Assembly (NCBI GenBank): GCA_964373065.1
Contig: CAYJSJ010000021.1
Location: forward strand, 1 to 19,826
Direction: 5' to 3'
DNA from: CAYJSJ01 sp964373065
Lineage (GTDB): Bacteria; Patescibacteriota; Gracilibacteria; Peribacterales; Peribacteraceae
DNA: 19,826 bases
The translations under genes and the position numbers were made by a program. The number at the start of each line of letters is the position of its first letter. The first letter of the stretch is position 1. Positions 1 through 6,497 of the stretch are shown here, piece by piece. The notes under the pieces are model-generated. The model did no database searches, had not been told where the DNA came from, and was given only the letters and a program-made list of their open reading frames with translations.

Positions 1-2496
1 ACAGATACGCTTTCCTCCTCCGGCATACTCGTTGTGCAATCGCTCACTTCGCGCGGTTCCGGCGCCATCACTGCCGTGGGGGCAGAGTATCAGACCGGTG
101 CCTTCCTCTACGCTTCGGGTGCTTCGGTTCTTGCCCTTTCCACATACCAAGGCACACAGAGCGGAGCTACCGCACACATTCTCTTCGGCTACAGAGACGT
201 CTTCGACGTCGCGCTCTTCCGGGAGGGCTCCGGCGAGGCGGGCAGCGGAGGTCTCGTGCTGAAGACGAAGCAGGTGGGCGCAGATCAGAGCGCATTTACG
301 ATCGTCTCCGACCACGGTTCCGAGTACAACAGAGTCTTCCGCGTCACCGCAAGCGGATCGGTCTTCGCAGACAACTCCTTTAGTACCACGGGAGCCGACT
401 ACGCGGAATGGTTCAAGGTAGGGCGTGGGGGGTCGGGTGCTCAGGGGAGAGAGATTACTCAGGGCGAACTCGTGTGTATTGATCTCACAGAGAACAATGC
501 AGTCGTTCGTTGTGATCGCGATGCGGACGCCAATGTAATGGGTATCGTCTCCAGCCGCCCCGCATTCGTTGGAAACGTAATCACCGGTGCCGATGGCATC
601 GTTCCTCCGGGGTATACACTTGTGGGTCTCATCGGTCAGGTGCCTGCAAAGGTCATCATCGAAGTGCCGATGACGGCATCGGGCAGCGGTATCATACGGC
701 CAGGCGACAGCCTCACTCCGGCATCCAAACCTGGCTACGCTCGTAAAGCTCTTCCGGGAGAACCGACGGTGGGGGTGGCACTGGAAGGTATGGAAGGTCA
801 GCTCGGTAAGGAAGGTGTTGTGAATGTGCTTATCTCCCGCCGCAACAGTTCCGTCACGGTAGATCAGGTGGAGCAGAAGGTGCTGGAACAAATTGCCGCC
901 ATGCAGATAGAAGACGAAGTACGCATCATGGTCGCAAGCGCAGTGGACTCCATCAATCTGGATACAGAGATAGCCGCGCAGGTAAAAGCTGAATTCGGAT
1001 CACTCAATATCCAAAGCGCCATTGCGAAGCAGATTGCAAATCTTCAGTTGGAGAAAAAGATGCAGGATCTCGTTGCATCGTTATCACAAAGTTCCGGAGC
1101 AGAGCTCAATGCATCCTATGCTTCCGGCTCCACCATCTGGAATGTCTACGAGTCACTCAAGCTCCAGATAGAGAAACTGAAGACGGAAGTGGAGACCCTG
1201 AGTGGAGCGCAAATCGGACGAAGTCCGAATTACGATTCCATCGCCGTCGAAGGAACCATCCTCTCCGGCGGAGACGCACGCATCGGCGGCGATCTCTTCG
1301 TTGATGGAGTGCTCCACACAAGCGATCTCTTCCTCGCGGGACTGCTGAAGATCGACGGTTCGATCGATGTCGGCGGTACGCTCCGCGCCGGTTCCCTCGA
1401 TCTTGCTTCCGGTGCGACCATCCGCGGTCCTCTCGATATAGAAGGACAACTACTGATACAGGGAAAGCCATTTGATCTTTCTGCGCTCTTTGCGACGGGG
1501 GCGACCATGGATCTCAGTCATCTCCTCGTGCGCGATGCGTTGACTATCCTCGGAGACATCACCATCGCAGGTATGGCGGAAATTCTGGGAGATGTTTCAA
1601 TCGGCGGTAATCTGACGCTTTCGGGGTCACTCACGGTCAACCAAAATCAGGCGGGATACGCCGTAATCGTGAAGACCGGAACTGCAGTCACGGTCACCTT
1701 CGGATCGGGGACGTTCCCGAGTACTCCGGTTATCACTGCAAGTGCGGATGACTTTATCCCGTGGCGCGTTATCGGGGTTTCCGGAACCGGATTCACCATA
1801 GAAACGCAAGAGTCGGCAGAGCGCGATATCACATTCAGCTGGCACGCCCTCCTCGTCATGGATCCGCAAACAATCAAGGGACTCCCCGGAGGTGCCAGTG
1901 CAAGCGATGTGCCGTTCCCGGTGGATGCAAGCGGCATACCTATCAGCAGCAGCAGCATCTGGAATGCCTGTATTCGCAATCAGCAACCGCTCGATCTCAC
2001 GGGGCAGCCGTTTAACTGCAGTCGTTACCACGATGAAGATCTCTGGACGCACCCCGATCTCCTCGTGCAGTTTATGTGGGATTTTGACCCCGAGAGCCAG
2101 ATGCGGCTCATAGTACCCAAGGGCTATTATGTGGAGCAGATTGCAGGAGTGGAGAATGTGTCGGATGTCAAAGAAATTGGTGGAGATGCCGATACTATTA
2201 AGGATGCTCCTGAGCAGAGTGAAAGCGGATCTCTGGTGCAACCGAATATCGAACCAGAAACGGAGAATATAGGAACGGGCGCCATCCTCAAGGAAGATTC
2301 CGGCACAGGTGCGCTCTTGACAAAAGAGCCGGAGTATTCAGAAGAGGAGATCGTAAAAAAAGTAGATGCCTCCGATGCAGACGCATCCGAGAAAGAGGTT
2401 ATTGAAGAAGAAATCAATACAGAAAATGTAGTTCCATCCGGAACGGGAGCGTTGATTTTGGAAGAAGAGCCTGAACTATCACCTGAAAACGAGTAA
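1..2496 (+). CDS. Large surface/fibre-like protein with G2-like chaperone domain, beta-helix repeats and H-lectin-like domain (5' partial)
   Basis: The reading frame is open to the left edge, so the true start lies outside; the GTG at 34 is only an internal codon. Numbering from that GTG, residues 119-181 hold a GADYAEW motif followed by VMGIVSSRPAFVGN, which resembles the Peptidase_G2/intramolecular-chaperone domains of phage appendage proteins and bacterial surface fibres. Residues about 275-390 are heptad-like and probably coiled coil. Residues about 402-535 are short hydrophobic-glycine rungs (GGDARIGGDLFVDG, LGDVSIGGNLTL), as in beta-helices or bactofilins. Residues about 540-608 resemble an H-type lectin or fibre-tip beta-sandwich. 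The C-terminus is acidic and apparently disordered, with three copies of GTGA(I/L)L or GTGALI. I infer an extracellular structural or adhesive protein. No sortase motif or C-terminal membrane anchor is visible. The sugar or surface it binds cannot be read from the sequence. Confidence 0.7.
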   Translation, partial: TDTLSSSGILVVQSLTSRGSGAITAVGAEYQTGAFLYASGASVLALSTYQGTQSGATAHILFGYRDVFDVALFREGSGEAGSGGLVLKTKQVGADQSAFTIVSDHGSEYNRVFRVTASGSVFADNSFSTTGADYAEWFKVGRGGSGAQGREITQGELVCIDLTENNAVVRCDRDADANVMGIVSSRPAFVGNVITGADGIVPPGYTLVGLIGQVPAKVIIEVPMTASGSGIIRPGDSLTPASKPGYARKALPGEPTVGVALEGMEGQLGKEGVVNVLISRRNSSVTVDQVEQKVLEQIAAMQIEDEVRIMVASAVDSINLDTEIAAQVKAEFGSLNIQSAIAKQIANLQLEKKMQDLVASLSQSSGAELNASYASGSTIWNVYESLKLQIEKLKTEVETLSGAQIGRSPNYDSIAVEGTILSGGDARIGGDLFVDGVLHTSDLFLAGLLKIDGSIDVGGTLRAGSLDLASGATIRGPLDIEGQLLIQGKPFDLSALFATGATMDLSHLLVRDALTILGDITIAGMAEILGDVSIGGNLTLSGSLTVNQNQAGYAVIVKTGTAVTVTFGSGTFPSTPVITASADDFIPWRVIGVSGTGFTIETQESAERDITFSWHALLVMDPQTIKGLPGGASASDVPFPVDASGIPISSSSIWNACIRNQQPLDLTGQPFNCSRYHDEDLWTHPDLLVQFMWDFDPESQMRLIVPKGYYVEQIAGVENVSDVKEIGGDADTIKDAPEQSESGSLVQPNIEPETENIGTGAILKEDSGTGALLTKEPEYSEEEIVKKVDASDADASEKEVIEEEINTENVVPSGTGALILEEEPELSPENE

Positions 2497-2539
2497 GCAA
2501 GCACCGGAATAGAGCAAGGGGGCGGATAAGCGAATGATC

Positions 2540-2568
2540 TTGTCATTGCAATGCAATGATCTTACAAT
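2540..2568 (+). promoter_or_regulatory. Sigma70-type promoter with palindromic spacer
   Basis: TTGTCA (2540-2545) and TACAAT (2563-2568) are separated by exactly 17 bp, 25 bp ahead of the ATG at 2594. The spacer overlaps a perfect inverted repeat, CATTGCA-A-TGCAATG (2544-2558), flanked by two direct copies of AATGATCTT. A regulator could bind here, but none is identified. Confidence 0.6.
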
Positions 2569-2593
2569 CACCGTACGTTCTCCCTTTACTCTT

Positions 2594-3016
2594 ATGGCAA
2601 ATAGACGCAGCGCACTGGTATCTCTTACGATCATGTTGCTTCTCGCATTGGTTGCGGTTTCCGAAGTGAAGCGGCAGGCAGTGCTGGCACAGCTACAACA
2701 ATTGACCGTCCGGTTGGAGCAGGTGCAATTGGGCGGAGAACAAGGGGCAAGAAACCAAGAACTTGCTAAGAAGATCATTGCGGAAGTCCGCGAATTGATT
2801 GAGATTCCCTCAGACGTTGAGCCGACCGTTGCGACGATCGTAGACATCGAAGTACTCCGCTCTCGCAATCCTTTTTACGGCAAAGCAGAAAACGGCGATC
2901 ATCTCCTCGTCACGCGCGACCGTGCTATTCTCTACAGCTCTGCAAAGAAGAAAATTCTGGATGTTGTTCCGGTACAGCTGGAGGCGGCGCAGGCGGCAGG
3001 GGGTTCTGCTTCGTAA
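2594..3016 (+). CDS. Small membrane-anchored coiled-coil protein, conserved CPR type
   Basis: 140 residues. I chose the ATG at 2594 over the in-frame ATG at 2534 because a good promoter (2540-2568) lies between them, so the upstream start would fall outside the transcript. The N-terminus is positively charged (MANRR) and leads into one hydrophobic segment (about residues 9-23). A predicted coiled coil rich in Gln, Leu and Glu follows (about 24-70). The C-terminal part has NPFYGKAENGDHLLV and RAILYSS, then a VVPV segment. Similar NGD.ll.....AILYRPS...i..V.PV domains recur in small bitopic proteins of Parcubacteria and relatives, from memory of such proteins. I infer a single-pass membrane protein with an outer domain. 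The function is unknown. Confidence 0.65.
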   Translation: MANRRSALVSLTIMLLLALVAVSEVKRQAVLAQLQQLTVRLEQVQLGGEQGARNQELAKKIIAEVRELIEIPSDVEPTVATIVDIEVLRSRNPFYGKAENGDHLLVTRDRAILYSSAKKKILDVVPVQLEAAQAAGGSAS

Positions 3017-3070
3017 GGGAACTGGTTTTTTGGCTTGGCTGAGGTGTTTTTAGGATGTAGTGGATAATTG

Positions 3071-3100
3071 TTTAATTGTTGTATTGCTGGATTGTTACTG
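3071..3100 (+). repeat. Left inverted repeat beside the S23-like gene
   Basis: Contains GTTGTATTGCTG (3078-3089), the exact reverse complement of 3499-3510 beyond the 3' end of the four-helix-bundle gene. The match continues inward, with mismatches, to about 20 bp. The surroundings are AT-rich TTGTTTAATTGTTG-like repeats unlike the coding sequence. Confidence 0.6.
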
Positions 3101-3118
3101 AATTATTAGTGTAATTGC

Positions 3119-3493
3119 ATGACGAAATATCTGCGATTGAACGATATTGAAGCGTATACGCTTGCTTTTCACCTTTCCAACGATGTTTGGCAGATAATAA
3201 GAACATGGGATAAATTTTCCCAGTGGACGATAGGAAAGCAATTTACCGAAGCAATTGATTCGATAGCGGCAAACATTGCGGAAGGATTTGGAAGATATTC
3301 AAAGAAAGACAAAGTAAAATTTTATCGCTATGCCTATGGATCAACTTCTGAGTCTTTAGATTGGAATGAAAAAGCATTCCGAAGAGGGATACTCTCGAAA
3401 ATACAATATCAAAAAATCTATGCCCAATTAAAAGTCATCCCCAAAAAGTTGCACTCTCTTATTAATTTTACCAATTCCCGACTAACAATATAG
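3119..3493 (+). CDS. Four-helix-bundle protein, S23 / 23S rRNA intervening-sequence family
   Basis: 124 residues, the usual length for this family. Family features are the short N-terminal segment leading to 'AYTLAFHLSNDVWQI', the centre 'EAIDSIAANIAEGFGRYSKKDK' in broken form (AIDSIAANIAEGFGR), and then FYRYAYGSTSES. These match the helix-turn and 'S-A-N-I-A-E-G-.-G-R' core of S23-like proteins. Family members are small helical bundles first seen inside 23S rRNA intervening sequences and are common as stand-alone genes in CPR genomes. Their biochemical role is not established. Here the gene is stand-alone, AT-richer than its neighbours, and flanked by inverted copies of a short repeat (3078-3089 and 3499-3510). 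That suggests it arrived as a unit. Family assignment is firm; function is not. Confidence 0.85.
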   Translation: MTKYLRLNDIEAYTLAFHLSNDVWQIIRTWDKFSQWTIGKQFTEAIDSIAANIAEGFGRYSKKDKVKFYRYAYGSTSESLDWNEKAFRRGILSKIQYQKIYAQLKVIPKKLHSLINFTNSRLTI

Positions 3494-3510
3494 CAATACA
3501 GCAATACAAC
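3490..3510 (-). repeat. Right inverted repeat of the S23-like unit
   Basis: On the minus strand this 21-bp block matches 20 of 21 bases with 3988-4008 on the plus strand. Its outer 12 bp (3499-3510) are the exact reverse complement of 3078-3089. It lies directly after the four-helix-bundle gene, overlapping its last codon. Confidence 0.6.
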
Positions 3511-3549
3511 CATCGCAGTTCCTTAGTAGAGACCCATCATAGAAGCATC

Positions 3550-3963
3550 ATGCTCCTCCTCGCCAGTTTCTGCCTCGCACTCAGTTCCGGCTACCTCTCC
3601 GGTCGGCTCATTGCCAATCATCCATCACCTATAACACTCAGACCCGATACGCGTCCTCCAGTTCCCGTCGTCCAGATAGCAGGTGTGCGTAACGGGCTCC
3701 TCCACGGGAAGATCATAGGAAACGCCAGAGTATCCATTGGCAATCAGATATTTACGCAGAGCGGTGTCTTTGCGCTCCCTGCAGGTCCCATCCTTAAAAA
3801 TGAGATTTCCGTCGTCATCCCCGCGTGGGCGGAGTTCGTTGCATCGAAGAAAGGGAAAAAATACTATGCGGTGGATTCCTCTTCCGGTCGTGGGATCGCC
3901 CCGGCAAACCGCGTGTACTATAGATCGCAGAAGGAAGCGGAAGGAGCGGGGTATGTGCGATAA
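3550..3963 (+). CDS. Small exported protein with C-terminal Ada-like fold lacking the Cys ligands
   Basis: 137 residues. The N-terminus (about residues 1-22) is hydrophobic, a signal or anchor segment, followed by a Pro-rich linker. The middle (about 40-90) looks like a small beta domain (VRNGLLHGKIIGNARVSI) and may be a carboxypeptidase-regulatory or Ig-like fold. The C-terminus reads FVASKKGKKYYAVDS, then NRVYYRSQKEAEGAGYVR. This matches the small domain (related to the Ada metal-binding/micrococcal-nuclease tail) with the pattern 'GxKYY...C......I...N.vyF.s..eA...GY'. The usual Cys positions are Asp and Ser here, so metal binding is doubtful. It probably acts at the cell surface. The start is the first ATG after the intergenic region; there is no clear ribosome binding site. 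It is followed within 45 bp by the GT2 gene. Confidence 0.6.
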   Translation: MLLLASFCLALSSGYLSGRLIANHPSPITLRPDTRPPVPVVQIAGVRNGLLHGKIIGNARVSIGNQIFTQSGVFALPAGPILKNEISVVIPAWAEFVASKKGKKYYAVDSSSGRGIAPANRVYYRSQKEAEGAGYVR

Positions 3964-3987
3964 TTATGCAGATCTGTGTGCTCGATT

Positions 3988-4008
3988 GTTGTATTGTTGT
4001 ATTGCTAT
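3988..4008 (+). repeat. Third copy of the GTTGTATTG repeat, at the glycosyltransferase start
   Basis: Two 8-bp ATTGTTGT units followed by ATTGCTAT form a block that matches the reverse complement of 3490-3510 at 20 of 21 positions. It runs into the ATG at 4007, so the repeat provides the immediate 5' leader of the glycosyltransferase gene. Confidence 0.55.
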
Positions 4009-4714
4009 GCACCTCTCCGTCGTCCACCCGTGTTTCAACGAAGAAGCAAACATCGAGCATACGGTTTTAGAAACGCTTGCATGGCTTTCCGAAGAGCATA
4101 TCGATGGGGAAGTGATCGTGGTCGACGACGGTTCCTCCGATCAATCAGGATCGATTCTCCACGCGATGCAGTCACGCGATGCACGTTTGAAGATCGTGAA
4201 GCACGACCGTAACCGCGGCTACGGAATCGCCGTTTGTGCCGGGTGCGATGCGGCGACCAAAGACACCACTGCATTCATGGATAGCGACGGGCAATTTCAC
4301 ATCGATGATCTTTCCTCACTGCTGCCGTTCCTTTCTTCAGTAGACTTTGTCGCTGGGCGAAGGCGCAAGCGGGCAGATCCGTTCATCCGTAACCTCTTCG
4401 GCAAAGTTCTCGGCATTCTCGTATTCATAACATTCGGGCTCTGGGTGCGCGACGTCAATTGCGGACTCAAAGTCTTTCGGCGTTCCACGTGGCTGAAGAT
4501 CCGTCCAATCTATGGAACGGAAAAATTCTTTAACGCGGAATTATTCTTGCGTTTGAAACGCGCAGGAATCCCTTACAGGCAGGTGGATGTACCGCATTAT
4601 CCCCGTCGAGCGGGAAACCCTACGGGGGGAAGCGTGCGTGTGATCGCGGGCATGCTGCGGGAGCTTCTGGCACTCCGTCGCGGCATGCGACTGCACGGGG
4701 CTACAACATCATAA
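4007..4714 (+). CDS. GT2 polyprenyl-phosphate glycosyltransferase (DPM1/GtrB-like)
   Basis: 235 residues when started at ATG 4007, where the GT-A fold begins (HLSVVHPCFNEEANI). An upstream in-frame ATG at 3737 would add 90 residues that only shadow the preceding gene. Motifs are VVDDGSSDQS (39-48, nucleotide binding), MDSDGQF (91-97, metal-binding DxD), and RDVNCGLKVFRR (148-159), which matches the D..CGfK.f signature of dolichol/polyprenyl-phosphate mannose or glucose synthases. Such enzymes move a sugar from NDP-sugar to polyprenyl phosphate at the inner membrane face. No C-terminal GtrA-type membrane domain is present, so it is the compact DPM1-like form. The gene converges with, and overlaps by 14 bp, a GT-C gene on the other strand. 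The PMT-type enzyme at 6494-8062 is a plausible user of its product. Whether the sugar is mannose or glucose is not visible. Confidence 0.85.
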   Translation: MHLSVVHPCFNEEANIEHTVLETLAWLSEEHIDGEVIVVDDGSSDQSGSILHAMQSRDARLKIVKHDRNRGYGIAVCAGCDAATKDTTAFMDSDGQFHIDDLSSLLPFLSSVDFVAGRRRKRADPFIRNLFGKVLGILVFITFGLWVRDVNCGLKVFRRSTWLKIRPIYGTEKFFNAELFLRLKRAGIPYRQVDVPHYPRRAGNPTGGSVRVIAGMLRELLALRRGMRLHGATTS

Positions 4715-6497
4715 TCGCAAGAAGCAATGCAATGCATCCTGAAGAAAACAGAAGGCATATGGCGGCGGTGAAGTGTCGGAGGCGCGGGAGAAGCAGCCAA
4801 GCGGCACCGACACCGTACGCAAGTATAATGAGCAGCGAGAGCGAGTAGCGAAAATCCTGGGAACTCGAGTACGGATACGAAAAACGGTACGCAAAATGCC
4901 CAGCCATCTGAAAAACGCCTATCAACAGCATTGGCAGAGCAAAGGTGCCCCCCGCACACAGAGATCTCCAGAATCCGAATGTCGCAAGACACAGGAGGAT
5001 GAAGGCAAGGAGTAAAAGAAGAGATCCCGCCCAAGTCCAAGGGAAGGAAAACTCTCCGAACAAGCTCGCGCGAAAGAAGTACTCTAGGAAAAATTGTCTG
5101 CGTGCATCGTCGAGCCAGGGGCTATTGAACGGAATATCCAGTATTGAAAGCGGATGGAATGAAAAGAGGTTTTTCCAAGAATTTGCGAGTAGTAACCCGC
5201 TGTTTATAGTATCGACATTTGCGACGATCTTCTCCTGCCCATGCCATAGGATGCGCAGGGCAACGTACCAGCCAGAGATTGCCAGGAAGAGAACCGCGCC
5301 GAGCGCAGCGGTCGCCATTTTTTTTGCAAATCCAATACGTGGAAATAGGAGCAGGGCAGTCGCCAGAATAGGAAGGAGAAGTATCGCGTTCATTTTGGTA
5401 AGCACACCGAAGGCGCATATCGCCACTGCAGAGAGCCAGTACCGCCTCGCGCCGGAGTTCCAGAAGAGAAGCAGCAGGAAAATACCGAGGAAGATGAGGA
5501 GCTGTACGAGGACATCATTGTTGATGCGGGAAGCAAAGAACACATTTGTCGGCCATACGACGAGGAGGAGCGCGGCCAGCAGCCGTGTACCGCGTGCGCG
5601 AGGTCCCGGAAAGAGGTGATTGACAGTGGCGATGCCGATGAGGAGCGTTCCAAATGATAGAAGCACGCTGAGGATCTGGAGCATCTCTATGGCGTACTCC
5701 GGTGGGACAACAGCGTCACCGATGCGTGACCAGAGCGCACCAACGAAGTAATAGAGCGGCGGCTGAAATGATTCCCACCCCGAGTGCAGCGGGGGGATGT
5801 TCCAGTGCTCTGCTACGTAACGGATATATTCCACGTGGCCGTCTGCGTCATAGCTCCGTACGGAATACGGTGTGGAGAGCATGTACGCGCTCCGTAGAAG
5901 CCCTCCAAAAATCACCAGAAGCAGCTCAGGCCGGGGAATCGGAAACCTCCACATCCGCAGTGCTCCGGCAATGCCAAGGAGAAAACAAGCCAGGAGGAGT
6001 GCAGAGAGCGTGAGGATGAGCGGATCGGTAGGGCTTACGACAAAGGAAATTCCACTCTGTCCTCCTGTATTGCTCACCGCAAAGCGAATGATGTTTTCGC
6101 CCGGAGAGAGGAGGTTCCCGAGGGCGAAGACTTTCCCGCGCGTGTAATCGCAGAGCGGAAAAAAAGCCGAGTCGATCGCAGTCCCATTGACGAAGAGTGA
6201 CGTAAGGCAATCATCGGGGATGATGCGAAAATACTCAGGATGCAGCTCTGCAATTGTCATCGTCCATGCCCCTTCGATGGTGCCCGGTAGTTCCATGGAC
6301 AGAGAAAGAGGCAGCGAGAAATCGCGTGGACTCCCTTCTCCACCGTCCGGTTTCACTGTCGCAGTCCCGATCGCATGCGAAGGTGCGATGATCAGGAAAA
6401 GTAGCATGACTATCATCACGCCCGCCGCACCCGCCAAGCATTGCAGGGAGGGGTTCTTCAGGCGGCTGAAACCCGTCAATCTCTTTCGCTTCTTCAC
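4701..6497 (-). CDS. GT-C membrane glycosyltransferase with N-terminal beta-sandwich ectodomain
   Basis: 598 residues from a GTG start. The start overlaps the upstream PMT-type stop as GTGA, which implies translational coupling. After a basic N-terminus and one membrane segment (about 22-43) comes a soluble, probably outward-facing domain (about 50-155). Its LFVNGTAID and LLSPGENIIRFAVSN resemble galactose-binding/PA14-like jelly-rolls. About ten further hydrophobic segments follow. The loop after the second segment has YDADGHVEYIRYVAEHWNIPP and then QPPLYYFVGALW, typical of GT-C lipid-phosphate-sugar-dependent transferases (GT39/GT83 and relatives), where the acidic residues bind the donor. 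RINNDVL lies in the middle. I infer transfer of a sugar from a polyprenyl-phosphate carrier outside the membrane. The acceptor is unknown, and the jelly-roll domain may help select it. Confidence 0.75.
   Translation of the reverse strand: MKKRKRLTGFSRLKNPSLQCLAGAAGVMIVMLLFLIIAPSHAIGTATVKPDGGEGSPRDFSLPLSLSMELPGTIEGAWTMTIAELHPEYFRIIPDDCLTSLFVNGTAIDSAFFPLCDYTRGKVFALGNLLSPGENIIRFAVSNTGGQSGISFVVSPTDPLILTLSALLLACFLLGIAGALRMWRFPIPRPELLLVIFGGLLRSAYMLSTPYSVRSYDADGHVEYIRYVAEHWNIPPLHSGWESFQPPLYYFVGALWSRIGDAVVPPEYAIEMLQILSVLLSFGTLLIGIATVNHLFPGPRARGTRLLAALLLVVWPTNVFFASRINNDVLVQLLIFLGIFLLLLFWNSGARRYWLSAVAICAFGVLTKMNAILLLPILATALLLFPRIGFAKKMATAALGAVLFLAISGWYVALRILWHGQEKIVANVDTINSGLLLANSWKNLFSFHPLSILDIPFNSPWLDDARRQFFLEYFFRASLFGEFSFPWTWAGSLLLLLAFILLCLATFGFWRSLCAGGTFALPMLLIGVFQMAGHFAYRFSYPYSSSQDFRYSLSLLIILAYGVGAAWLLLPRLRHFTAAICLLFSSGCIALLLAIMML

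Noticed and set aside
3737..4006. N-terminal extension of the GT2 glycosyltransferase
   Set aside because: The 90 extra residues overlap the preceding gene in another frame and do not resemble the GT2 fold, which begins at 4007.
4945..5619. 224-codon plus-strand frame
   Set aside because: It is antisense to the GT-C gene, Arg/Ser-rich and without a domain, typical of a shadow frame.
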